Positions 27,921 through 39,270 of a DNA stretch of 64,000 bases are shown here, in pieces. The stretch's first letter is position 1; the number at the start of each line of letters is the position of its first letter. The notes beneath the pieces were generated by a model, which was not told the DNA's origin, searched no databases, and worked only from the letters and a program-made list of their open reading frames with translations. A program made the translations under genes and the position numbers. The stretch comes from Nilaparvata lugens (lineage: Eukaryota; Arthropoda; Insecta; Hemiptera; Delphacidae): NCBI RefSeq assembly GCF_014356525.2, contig NC_052508.1, positions 41,829,358 to 41,893,357 of the forward strand. Reading direction: 5' to 3'.

Positions 27921-29616
27921 AGGCCAGTTTCACACGGCAGAGACCTCGCTCCTGGAATATCATATTACGGAAGATCATATTTCATATTTTGCAGCTCTCC
28001 TGTACTTTCACATGGGGATCTTACGAATAAGCCGACAGATCTAACAACTCCGCCGACGTTTGCTCAAAGTATATAACTCATCACTTTTTCTCAAAGTCTA
28101 ACTTCCTTAAAAATATAGATAGAAGATTTCTGATTTCGGATTTGGATTCAGCGACCCCAAATTCTTTAAAGCGTAAGTCCCATTTTCAAAAATACCCGAA
28201 AACAAGGGAGTTATAGCTGTTTTTAATATAGCTTTCCATTATCATATGATTATATAGTACGTACTAAGATAATAATACTCCTGCATCACAAAGGGACAGG
28301 CAAAGGTGTTTAGAAGTTTTTGAACACCTGAGAAGTTTATACATAAACATTTTTAATTTTTAAAAGTTCTAGTTTTCCAAAAAAATATTGAACTATGAAA
28401 AGATGAATCCAAATATGAAATCATAAATCATCTCCACTCATCACCCAATAAAATAGGAGGAAAAGGAATGTTGTACAGTAAAATTCACTGAATTTCAATT
28501 GTCATTCAACAATCCAATTTATCAGGTTCAAATCGTTGAATATCACTTTAAATTCCTAGCAATTATTGACTATTTCTTTTTACAATTAGAAAAATCTATT
28601 ATGAACATACAGTATAAACATTGTGCTGATCTGAATCGATCTATGGTAATAATAGGAATTGAAAGAATAGAAAATGTCATGGCAGTCCAAGTAGTGATGT
28701 CTGTGTATTAGAACTGCTGAGTTGATAATGCATACTGAAAAAAGTCATGAATATCTCAGACCAGCCTGGCCTGTGATGAACCTGTATAAACAATTCATAG
28801 AATTCTAAGAATTCATAGGAACGGTAAAAAAATCAATTTTACAAAAATCGATGTAGGCCTACATGTAACTGGATTTAGAAGATCAATACGATAATGTTCT
28901 CTATCACAATTTAATCATAGAAATGTTCAAGTGAAAACGTTGAGCGCAAACCTTCTGCCATGAGGAGACAAATAAATTTATGATAAGCTTGATAGCTTGA
29001 ATAGTGATCTGATATTTGTTACACGTTTTTATTCTAAGACATAATATGTCTTAGACTAATTTCTAATGTTTCTTCAATCGGCAGGAAAACTTTGGTTTTT
29101 CAAAGTTATCTTACTCCCTTATTTTGGGGTATTTTCAGAAATCAAGATGAATAACCTACCAAATTTCCTACACGAATACAGTGTAAGTTGTATTATAATA
29201 GCTAGAGTACTTACGTACTGTACCTGTTCGTTTTTACCGTATAATTATATGATAATAGAAAGCTTTATTAAAAACAGCCATAACTTCCTTGTTTTCGGAT
29301 ATTTTCGAAAACGGGACTTACGCTTTAAAGAATTTGGGGTCGCTGAATCCAAATCCGAAATTAGAAATCTTCGATCTATATTTTTAAGGAAGTTAGACTT
29401 TGAGAAAAAGTGATGAGTCATATACTTTGAGCAAACGTCGGCATAGTTGTTAGATCTTGCCTCTGCTTGCCTCAAGGGGAAAAGACGTGACAAAACGAGG
29501 TTCCTGGATAGGAGTCACCATGTGAAAGACACGATTTGACTCAATGTACTTCGACAAAAAAACGTGAACACTGTTCAGTGTTCAAGTTGCACGTCTCCTA
29601 TCGTGTGAAAGAGGCC
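27921..29616. mobile_element. Non-autonomous TIR transposon, about 1.7 kb
   Basis: The ends read AGGCCAGTTTCACACGGCAG and, inverted, a close match (GGCCTCTTTCACACGATAGG). The inverted similarity continues inside: about 28050-28240 is the inverse of about 29265-29450, sharing GACGTTTGCTCAAAGTAT, CAAATTCTTTAAAGCGTAAG and the reverse forms. No transposase is seen; the short open frames are unremarkable. The element lies directly between a LINE gag relic and the viral helicase relic, so it may have inserted into one of them. Confidence 0.7.
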
Positions 29617-29639
29617 ATAGAGTTCAACAAAGATCAAAA

Positions 29640-31306
29640 AGTAGGACATCACTCTTATTTAATTTTGGAGGTTACACTGACCTGAATATTTCCTTCGCCA
29701 GCGTAAAAAACGAAAAAGTAAATATTTCCAAGGGCATTGCTACCGTAGTAAATAGGAAATGTATGAGCATTGATTACTTCAATAGTCTAACTACTATATT
29801 TTCACAAACAAAGCAAATTGATGCGTCGGTGAAATTCGACGAGACATTGGAAATACTCAATTTGTTTTTATTGACAGATAATAGTAACTTGCTTTCCAAT
29901 CTAGAAATATTACTATCTATGATCGATGAATGGGCTTCAGATAAACAAGCTCTGACAGTTGGAATTGATTTTTTTGGAACCATGGCTGATGTATCTTGTA
30001 TTGATCTCTTAAGTACTGTCTTGCCAACAAAACATATAAAATATGTGTTTTACTACAAGGGTATAAATAATCTTACATTTTTAAATATTCCAGAAGAGAA
30101 AAACAATGAGAAATCATGTCCAACGGGATACTTACCTGAAAAACCACCCAAACATGAATTTATAAATAGTATGCTGGAGCTCAGAAATCTTCTGAGTCAA
30201 CATGATCAGATAAATTCTATTATTTACTATGAAATTCTGACTAACATTACGAAAAAAAACTTATAGAGCTCTTATTCGTACCTAATATAGATAAAGCGTA
30301 AAGTTATGAATATTTATGATAATAATCTAATAACATTTCTATGGCCAACTGGAAAAAGTTATAGAATGGGCTTCTGCTTGGATAACGAAGGAACCTACGT
30401 GGAATTCAACGAGAGTAATAAAAGATTCTTGACAAAAGAAAAATACATTCTTGTTAGTAGAGATACACAACTCATGTTAAACGGTGAACTGTATCAGAAA
30501 ATACGTATCATCAGTTGACATTTCTGCTTCAAGTCTTCCTAATATTACGTGGATAGATGGTGTGCCAGGGTGTGGAAAGACGTTTGAAATACTGAACCAG
30601 CATGAACCAGGAATAGATTTAGTTCTAAGTCGAACAAGAGCAGGAATATAAGACATCAGAGAGGCTGTCATTCATAAGTACGGTAAGGATTACTGTAGAA
30701 AGATAATCAGATCAGATTACAGAACAGTTCCATCTTTCATTATAAATGGAGTCGGCAAGAAATATCATCGTGTCTTTATAGATGAGGCTGTACTGATGCA
30801 TGCTGGCTACATTGGTTTCATTGCGAAATTATCAGCATGCTCCGAAGTTTTCCCACTTGGTGATTCTAAACATATTCCTTACATCGAAAGGAGTGGACTA
30901 AAAGTTAGATGGTCTCATCCTTCAGTTTTCTGTGAGCCCACACGGAAAGTGACATTAACTAGAAGATGTTCGATCGATGTATGCTGCGCACTATCCAAAT
31001 TCTATGGTAAAATTGAAACAACTAGTGGAACTCTTCGCTCAATTAGGAAGACTATCTTTAACGGCGGTCTTCCACAGCTTGATCCAGAAACACTCGTATT
31101 AAAATACACGCAGAATGAGAAAAAAACTATTCAAGAGTTACTAGGTGACAGGATTGATAAAACAATAAAAGATCACACGATACACGAAGCACAAGGTCTT
31201 ACTTATAGAAATGTTATTCTAGTGAGGACAAATTCAAAGGATCTAGAGATCTATAACAGTGAAAGTTCATGTGATTGTAGCACTCAGTAGGCACACTCAT
31301 AGTTTC
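29640..31306 (+). pseudogene. Endogenous RNA-virus replicase fragment with superfamily 1 helicase
   Basis: The helicase part (about 30530-31306) shows Walker A GVPGCGKT (30559-30582) in the context ITWIDGVPGCGKTFEI, Walker B VFIDEA (about 30773-30790) followed by FPLGDSKHIPYI, TIHEAQGLTY, and motif VI HVIVALSRHT in a shifted frame at 31268-31297. This set is that of alphavirus-like superfamily helicases, closest in style to virga/nege-like viruses. Upstream, the frame open from about 29640 to 30266 and the frame at 30306-30518 read as protein (FNFGGYTDL, LTVGIDFFGTMADV) and probably belong to the replicase region before the helicase, but I recognise no domain there. Breaks: frame changes near 30260, 30500 and 31262, and a stop at 30649-30651. 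There is no capsid or polymerase, so it is a relic. Confidence 0.85.
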
Positions 31307-33045
31307 TGAAAGATAATCCTAGAGAACTAATATGTCATGTGAATAATTTCTTTGTTAATATTGGAGAGAGTATGGCTAACAAAATATCTGAGAGTCTGAA
31401 TAAAAATATTAACCAAATTATAGCAGATAATGTACCAGAATTGCATGTACCAAATAATATGTTTCTCTTCCCCATAGATGAGAAGGAAATAATAAACACA
31501 ATTGATTCTTCACACAGCAATAGTGCACCAGGCCTAGATGGATTAGATAACAGGATCTTGAAAGGAATAGAAGATTTAATTTCTAAACCTTTAACTCATA
31601 TTTTCAATCTGAGCTTGTTATATGGTACTTTTCCAAGAGCAATGAAGCAAATCTGTGTCAGACCTATACATAAAGCAAGCGACAAACTAATTATTAGTAA
31701 TTATAGACCTATTTCACTGATTAGCAATGTAGCAAAAGTTTTAGAAAAACTAGTTAAATCAAGATTAATAAGCTTTTTAGAAATTAATAATATTCTTTCT
31801 CCTAACCAATTTGGCTTCCGCAAAGGTATAAGTACAGAATTAGCTGTACTAGATTTATCAAAATTTGTCATAGCAATTTAGAGGAAAAGAAGAAATGTCT
31901 CGCAGTATTTTTAGATTTAGCAAAGGCCTTCGACTCTGTTTCCCATGACTTATTAATAAAAAAGCTTGAGGCTATAGGTATAAGAGGAGTGCCACTTGAA
32001 TGGTTCAGATCCTACCTCAGCAATCGACAGCAAAAAACAAAGGTTGAGAACCATATGAGTGCAGAGGGTTCCATGAAGTTTGGAATACCGCAAGGAACAG
32101 TTTTAGGACCAATTTTGTATTCGATCTTTGCAAATGAGTTGTGCTCCATTCAAATTCAAGGTAGAGTTATAGCCTTTGCTGACGATACAGCACTCCTTTT
32201 TCAAGGAAAAAACTGGGAAGAAGTGTTCCAAACAGCAGAGATAGAACTCACAAGAATCACTAGTTGGTTAAGAAATAACTTATTGTCATTAAATTCAGAA
32301 AAAATTTTTTTAGCTTTTTCTTTAACAAATAGCACAAAACCACACATGACAACAATGAAGCTTCATAATTTATTGTGATAGAAATGGTAACAATAATTGT
32401 AATTGCCCACTAATAGAACGCTCTGACAATATAAAGTATTTAGGAATAATAGTAGATGATTCATTGAAATGGAACAAGCACATAACATATACAACTGCCA
32501 AAATAGGGAAGCTTATATACAAATTCTATCAATTAAGGCGTATCATAGACAAATAAATGTTAAAAAATGTATACTCAACATTAGTTGAATCTCTTTTAAG
32601 GTACGGTCTGTTAGTTTGGGGTGCAGCTAACTTCAGTTTTATAGATCCATTATTTAAAACTCAAAAACGCATTTTGAAAATAATGGGAAACAGGGAAATC
32701 CGGTTTCCAACTGTGGAATTATTTATAGAGAATAGAGTACTCAGTGTTAGGCAATTGTATATATTGTTGTTATTAGGGTATATGAAAAAACATCAAAATA
32801 GGAACCATATCATAAATCATAGCCATAATACTAGAATGAGAGAACGTTACAATCAAGAAGTACCAAGAATGAATACAGCATTTGGGCAAAGATCACTAGG
32901 ATATTTAGGGCCTACAATATCTAATAGAATACCATTAGAAATCAAAGGAGAGGAAAATTTCAATAGCTTCAAAAGAAAAATTAGACATTGGTTATTCAGT
33001 ATTGGGATACAAAGTAGTGAGGAACTAATAGTAAGTAGGATTTAG
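31303..33045 (+). pseudogene. LINE ORF2 reverse transcriptase fragment, frameshifted
   Basis: The first frame (31303-31881) has NNFFVNIGE, APGLDGLDNRILK, NYRPISLISNVAKVLEKLV and NQFGFRKG. A second frame (from about 31873 to 32378) has motif A FLDLAKAFDSV, motif B GIPQGTVLGPILY and the catalytic FADDTALL. The third (about 32400-33045) has KYLGIIVDDSLKWNKHI and a C-terminal part with LRYGLLVWGAAN. Catalytic residues are present, but at least two frame changes and a stop make it inactive. The endonuclease domain is absent. Confidence 0.85.
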
Positions 33046-33312
33046 ATTTAAGTAGTATTCTTTTTAAATAAGGTAATTTATAGGTAGAAAATAGTACCTC
33101 GGTTTAGTATCTTTGTACTAGGTGATGCTTAGGGTAATAGATATAGTTTTAGATTTTTTGGAATTTTTGTATTATCAGTTGTAGCATAAATTAGTATTAA
33201 TTTGATGATACCCTCGACACATATAGTGAGGTATCATTTTGTAAACCTTGAATATTGTTATTATTGAAAATGCATGAAAAAATATGTAATGTATGAATTC
33301 ATGAATAAACTA

Positions 33313-33340
33313 CTCTGGATGTGTCGTCCAACATCCAGAG
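33313..33340 (+). other. 3' terminal hairpin of the LINE
   Basis: CTCTGGATGT and ACATCCAGAG form a perfect 10-bp stem around the loop GTCGTCCA, followed at once by AAATTATTATTATT. Comparable 3' stem-loops are the reverse-transcriptase recognition site in L2-clade elements. Confidence 0.75.
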
Positions 33341-33479
33341 AAATTATTATTATTATTATAATTTATTAATATAGACACATCATAGAATAAGAATAAGAGT
33401 TATTCAATAATCTATGAAATAATTATGGTGAACTCGTAGCTGACGCTTACGCATTCATTCAGCTCACACTCAATTCATC

Positions 33480-33640
33480 TTTAGATTTAAAATGAATTTG
33501 TATCCAGATTTAAATAACTTAGATTCAGATTTAGATATAAATAACTTAGATTTAGATTCAGATTTAATAACTAATCTAACTCAATCCAATCTAATCTAAT
33601 TTAGATTTAGATAACTTTAGATTTAAAATAAATGAATAAT
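33480..33640. repeat. Low-complexity TTTAGATT-rich repeat
   Basis: Irregular iterations of TTAGATTTAGATT, AATAACTTAGATT and, in reverse sense, AATCTAATCTAATC. No coding meaning. Confidence 0.7.
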
Positions 33641-34088
33641 GAATCTATTGCCAAATACAAGAAATATTTTTACAAATAAAATAATCATTGAATTACAATA
33701 GTCTTTGGCGAGACTGGAAAAAAAGCCTTGTGTTCCAGCCACGAGTTATATAATAAGAAATACATCTCTTAATCTAATAACAGAAGTACGAATGAGACAA
33801 TTCTGTTGATGGATGATAATCAATGGATGTGGATTTTATCAATAATCAAGTATTTGATGAACAAAATAATATACATGCACAGAAAAATAATATAAAAATT
33901 GTTGAGTTTTAATAATAATTTTCACACAATTAAAATTGCCAAAAATTGGTGATTCAGCCAACTCAATTCTCAATTTTGGAATAATAATTTTGTTTTACCC
34001 ACGATTTTATTAATCTCAATTTGTTTATTGTCATTCTATCCTTAATAAAGTCTTCCGGAATTCTATTCATTAGTTTATTACTATGATA
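33641..34088. other. No gene recognised
   Basis: AT-rich sequence downstream of the LINE. It may include the 3' untranslated part of the minus-strand LINE fragment that follows. Confidence 0.4.
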
Positions 34089-34382
34089 TTATTCAAACTG
34101 GTGTTCACTAGGTGTTAATGAAGTAAAATAAATATTGAAAGCATTTACTATGGATGGCCGTATATTAAAAAGGATTGCACGACGGGTAAATTTATATGTA
34201 TTTTTATTAATGAAAAGAATTGAATTTGTCACATAAGTTTGACGTAGCTTTGGTGTATCTATCTCTTCAAATTTCAATCTGCTAGGATAGAGTCTGGGTC
34301 TTCCAAGCGCAGCTCTAATAATATGCTTTTGAATTATAAAAAGTTTTCTAAAATGAGTGTCATACGAATCTCTGCTCCTCAT
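34089..34382 (-). pseudogene. C-terminal fragment of another LINE ORF2
   Basis: The minus-strand frame reads LFIIQKHIIRAALGRP, LKFEEIDTPKLRQTYV and later positions in the manner of the C-terminus of CR1/L2-type ORF2 proteins (the region after the reverse transcriptase). It is only about 98 residues and has no upstream continuation in the same frame. Family assignment is by resemblance only. Confidence 0.55.
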
Positions 34383-35775
34383 ACTTCTATATTATAATGG
34401 AAAAGTGAATGAGCATCACCGTGGTCAATCATTCTCAAAATATTTAAGTCTTTCAATTGGTTAATCCTGTAAAAAATTGTTATTGAATATTTCAGTTACA
34501 AGCATAGATTCTGAATGTGATGCTGATCCACGGAACCACCTAAATATTTGATTGATCAAACTCTTTCTATTGTTGGACAAGTGCAGTTAACAGTGATGTT
34601 GTTATGACTGTGTATTATCCGCTCAAGCTCATCAGGAGGCTAACACTTCTGTTAGGGGAAAAAGATATATATTTAGTTTTGCTCGCATTTAGTTTCAAAA
34701 TATGGCTGTTCAACCACTATAAACTATTTCAATTTGAACTAACATTGTTAGCGACAGTAATTATTGAAAAAGTGAGGTGGTATCCAAGTTGGCATTATGT
34801 AGGTATTGAAGAGAAACATGTTCCTCATCCTATGTATGCCATTTGAAGAATCCGAATACCACAATTGGATTGTCAGTTCAGTAATTAATTGAGCCACCTA
34901 CATACTATACAATGAATTGAGTCCCATCAGATCTCTTTCAAATCTTCATAATACTATCCTAAAAAGAGTTCACTCTACATGATATTCTGGTTGTGGTTGC
35001 AAAATCCAAGTGTAGAATCGCAGATTCCTATAATAAAGATGAATTCCATTTCTGACATACTTTAGTCGTATCTATAAGCTTTTTATGATGGAAAGCATTA
35101 TATTTCTCTTTGTACCTCTTCATCCTCATATAATACAAATGAAGTTTATTACATACGGTGTAAAGGAAGGATTATCGCTGGGAATGGTAAAGGAACATGA
35201 ATCACAGCTTGTGAGGAAAGTGATGAATATTTGTGCTATTCAGATGATCCTGACACATAAACTTTTACAAAATAGAAACTTGTAGAAGAGAACTATCTGC
35301 AAAGAATCAGATTGAAATACGATAATATAATTATAAATAAGTTGATTAGTCAACATTGTCATATGAACAAATCACGTCATTGTTACCAATGTGTGCAGTC
35401 CGTGTTTCTGAAATATGATCAAAGCATCATTTTGTTGCAGCTTGTCCAGCGGATAGCCTCAGCAGCAGATCACATCTCCGGAACATCATTGGCATTTCTA
35501 TTTTAGAGCTCTGATCCCGCAGCACACTGTCATGAATGTCATGAAAAGCCTTGTCGCCAAAAATGAGTTGCATCCAAGCCGAACGGATGTAAATTCAAAC
35601 AACACGTGTTCTTGTTGTTGATGTTGAGTGCCCTCGCTCGCCCGCATTAGATTAGTACCTCAAACAATTTTGGCTTTGTGGCCAACCCTAAAACCATACT
35701 TTTATTTGCTAAACTCTGTCATGACTTTTCGGCTCTGAACCAGTTTACGATGTTCTATTCCCATTCTGCGCACCG
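34383..35775. other. No gene recognised
   Basis: The short open frames at 34604-34846, 35085-35285 and 35312-35506 show no motif. A slightly GC-richer part lies at 35450-35660. Confidence 0.45.
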
Positions 35776-36142
35776 GTTGTTTGTCACGTTGTTTGTTGAT
35801 TGAAGGAAGATTCTATTTTACTATTTAAATAAATCATAATGTAATTTACTTATCCACTTCGAGATTTACATAGTGATAATAAGTAGGAAACGAAATGTAT
35901 AGCAAACACTTCAGTTGCTATGTAGGCCTACTGTATTGGATTCTGAAGTGTCTTATTTTTTACTAAAGTGATGAAGTTTCAGAAAATACTATTATTCAGC
36001 ATTGTTATGTATTATCTTCAATGTCTTTTTTTCTCTTTATTTACAATACTTTAAAATTTGTTATTTTTTTTAAATAATATCTACTTATTTAAAAAAAATA
36101 AAAATAAAAAAAATAAAACTCAACTATTGTTTATTTTTAATC
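35776..36142. repeat. Direct repeat, left copy (about 330-370 bp)
   Basis: The segment from GTTGTTTGTCACGTTG to AACTCAACTATTG is repeated in the same orientation at 38409-38740 with few differences; the left copy has an extra A/T-rich insert near 36080-36115. It flanks the inverted-repeat element at 36143-38407. Confidence 0.9.
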
Positions 36143-36449
36143 CTTCAATCCACGTGACATACATATATAAATATATAATTTACATATGTAAATAATGTGG
36201 TGACATCATTTGATGCCAGCTTTAAACGTTTCTCCTGTGGGAGAAAAAATGTTGACTTTAGTGGACTGTTTAGTGTATCCTAGACATTTAGATTCAAATC
36301 TACATAGCATTTGATTCCCCTTTTCATCCAGGATATTTGTGGTTTCTTAAAATTTCGATTTATTGACCGAGCGAAGTGAGTTCTAAGATTCAAGTCGACA
36401 AAAGGGACTCCATAATACAATCCGAATCAGTCCTTGCCGGATAAAGCTA

Positions 36450-37027
36450 GAGGAAGAAGAGAAAGAAGAAGAAAAAGACGACAGGAGGAGGAGAAGAACA
36501 AGCGAGTAGAAGAAGAAGATAATAGAAAAAGGAGACAGAAGAAGAAGAAGAAGAAGAAGAAGAAGAGAAAAAAAAAGAAGAAGAAAAAGAAGAAGAAGCA
36601 GAAGAAGAAGAAGAAGAAAAGAAGAAGAAGAAGAAGAAGAAGAAGAAGAAGAAGAAGAAGAAGAAGAAGAAGAAGAAGAAGAAGAAGAAGAAGAAGAAGA
36701 AGAAGAGAAGAAGAAGAAGAAGAAGAAAAAGAAGAAGAAGAAGAAGAAGAAGAAGAAGAAGAAGAAGAAGAAGAAGAAGAAGAAGAAGAAGAAGAAGAAG
36801 AAGAAGAAGAAGAAGAAGAAAGAAGAAGAAGAAGAAGAAGAAGAAGAGAAGAAGAAGAAGAGAAGAAGAAGAAGAAGAAGAAGAAGAGAAGAAGAAGAAG
36901 AAGAAGAAGAAGAAGAAGAAGAAGAAGAAGAAGAAGAAGAAGAAGAAGAAGAAGAAGAGAAGAAGAAGAAGAAGAAGAAGAAGAAGAAGAAGAAGAAGAA
37001 GAAGAAGAAGAAGAAAAAGAAGAAGAA

Positions 37028-37059
<32 letters not shown>

Positions 37060-37065
37060 TGATCA
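36450..37065. repeat. (GAA)n triplet array, about 600 bp
   Basis: Nearly pure AAG/GAA repeats with frame slips (GAGAAG, AAAAAG). All six frames are open as poly-Lys/Arg/Glu or poly-Phe/Leu/Ser, so the long open frames here are artefacts. The purine-only strand is capable of triplex (H-DNA) formation. Confidence 0.97.
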
Positions 37066-37949
37066 ATAATAATAAGAAAAAATATAGATAAATACACTAA
37101 ATATTGAATACACTATTTTATCTATAACCACTCTTTTGACGAATTGAAAACTTATAAATATTACTGGTGGTACTCCCATACAGTAAAAGTCAGGGGTGTA
37201 TTCAAATACCGTTGGATAATATCTTTCCAATATTTTTTCATTCATCTAGAAGTATCTGTTCTTTCTTAAATTGATATCACTTATGTATAAGTTACTGCAG
37301 TATCAAAATTATTTGATATTGACTGAACAATTATAAGTCACATTGAAATGGTTATTTTGGAGTTTGGTAGAAATAATACATTTACATGGAACTCAATTTA
37401 TCCATTAAAGGCAATCTACATAGTTCTAATAGGTTCTGATAACCCATAATGATAAAATAGGTGTTCAATGAATAAAAAATAAAGCCTAACACCTTGAAAT
37501 ATATTTCAAATTATTTAAGATTAAATTGATTCTACCTCGGTGCTAGTCAGCTTTACATTTGTACATGTATCATGGTTTTGAATTATTAAATATTTGATGA
37601 TTTTGGTAAAACGTTATTTTAATCCTGGACTAGTAGTTATATGAACAGTAGACCTCGCGCAGTTATAAAACAGCCTCGTCTCATACTGTCCATAAAAGTA
37701 AATCCTGTTTGTATGTTGTGTCGGCAAGATATCAGTGTGAAAACGGCTAATGGCTGTTGGGGTTAGTGTATCAAAAATATGCTAACATCAAAAGCTAATC
37801 ACCTTCAACACACTTGCAACAGGTCAGCCCGAGTTGAAAGCAGATTTCGAGAGAAAATACTATGTTTTCTTTCCGTAATTAATTGCATGCGTTATTGAAT
37901 GCAATTAAAAATCCACTCAACAGCTGAATTATTATGGATGATTCTATTC

Positions 37950-38187
37950 TGATTTTTACTGTAATATTAGCGTTCGAAGGAGACTTTACCTATTGTAATA
38001 ACCTTGAAATGAAAAATTTCCAAAAAACCTTGTATATACGTCGAGGCACAATTTAAAAAAATATATACCTGTCAAATTTCATGGTAATCTATTGCTGCGT
38101 TTCGCCGTAATTGCAGAACATATAAACATAAAGAGGAATGCAAAGCCGTCGACTTGAATCTTAGAACTCACTTCGCTCGGTCAATAA
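37950..38187 (+). repeat. Repeat family A, copy 4
   Basis: It begins TGTAATATTAGCGTTCGAAGG and ends CACTTCGCTCGGTCAAT, matching the copies near 11 kb. Its last part overlaps the right inverted arm of the surrounding structure. Confidence 0.8.
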
Positions 38188-38408
38188 ATCGAAATTTTAA
38201 GAAACCACAAATATCCTGGATGAAAAGGGGAATCAAATGCTATGTAGATTTGAATCTAAATGTCTAGGATACACTTAACAGTCCACTAAATTCATCATTT
38301 TTTCTCCCACAGGAGAAACGTTCAAAGCTGGCAACAAATGATGTCACCACATTATTTACATTTGTAAATTATATATTTATACATGTATGTCACGTGGATT
38401 GAAGGAGC

Positions 38409-38740
38409 GTTGTTTGTCACGTTGTTTGTTGATTGAAGGAAGATTATATTTTACTATTTAAATAAATCATAATGTAATTTACTTATCCACTTCGAGATTT
38501 ACATAGTGATAATAAGTAGGAAACGAAATGTATAGCAAACACTTCAGTTGCTATGTAGGCTTACTGTATTGAATTCTGTAGTGTCTTATTTTTTACTAAA
38601 GTGATGAAGTTCCAGAAAATACTATTATTCAGCATTGTTATGTATTATCTTCAATGTCATTTTTTCTCTTTCTTTACAATAATTTAAAATTTGTTATTTT
38701 TTTAAATAAGTAGATAACTCAACTATTGTTTATTTTTAAT
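38409..38740. repeat. Direct repeat, right copy
   Basis: Same sequence and orientation as 35776-36142, starting directly after the right inverted arm. Confidence 0.9.
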
Positions 38741-38974
38741 CATATTATTTGTATTATTTTTTGTATTGTTATAATACTTGATAGAGAGTTGAGTGTAAGA
38801 GAGGGTCGACTGCGCCCTAACTTCGCTCTCTAAGAAAAATAAAGGCAGTCATTCTATTCTATTCATGTCACCATAATATATATGTATATATATTAAAAAA
38901 CAGATGACATCCAATTTATTAGAGGGAATGGAATTCCTTCATCTCCATGTGTAGGCAACACACCACACCAACCT

Positions 38975-39270
38975 TGTTCCTGTGAGACTGACCTTGTCTC
39001 TGTGACACTCCACTTGTTCGAATGGGACTCTACCCCTCTTCTTGTTCCAGTTACACTACTTGTTCCAGTGAGACTGACCTGGTCTCTGTGAGACTGACCT
39101 TGTCTCTGTGAGACTTACCTTGTCTCTGTGAGACTCACCTTGTCTCTGTGGGAACTTGTTCCTATGAGACTGCCATTTATAAGAATACTTGTTCCTATGA
39201 AACTTGTCTCTGTGACACTAATATCGTTCAAAAACACTACTTGTCACTGTGAGAACTTGTCTCTGTGATA
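38975..39270. repeat. Minisatellite, about 20-bp unit
   Basis: Repeated CTTGTCTCTGTGAGACT and variants (CTTGTTCCTGTGAGACT, GGTCTCTGTGAGACTG). Units degenerate towards both ends. The motif contains its own short inverted repeat, GTCTC...GAGAC. Confidence 0.85.

Larger units (their letters stand above)
31303..33365 (+). mobile_element. 5'-truncated CR1/L2-like LINE
   Basis: The coding part starts without a 5' end, in an open frame directly after the viral helicase relic. It encodes only the reverse transcriptase and C-terminal domain. The 3' end has an untranslated region, a perfect 10-bp hairpin (33313-33340) and then (ATT)n, an arrangement known from L2-type LINEs whose reverse transcriptase recognises the terminal hairpin. 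The element therefore looks complete at its 3' end and truncated at its 5' end. Confidence 0.8.
36143..38407. repeat. Inverted-repeat element (arms about 260 bp) enclosing a GAA array
   Basis: The left arm 36143-36402 is the reverse complement of about 38148-38407, ending in CTTCAATCCACGTGAC and its inverse. The inner side of the arms is the tail of repeat family A. The interior holds the GAA array and non-coding sequence. Direct repeats of about 330 bp stand immediately on both sides. Confidence 0.85.

Noticed and set aside
36383..37097. Open frames of more than 200 codons on both strands
   Set aside because: They are translations of the GAA array (poly-Lys/Arg/Glu and poly-Phe/Leu/Ser) with no start context or domain.
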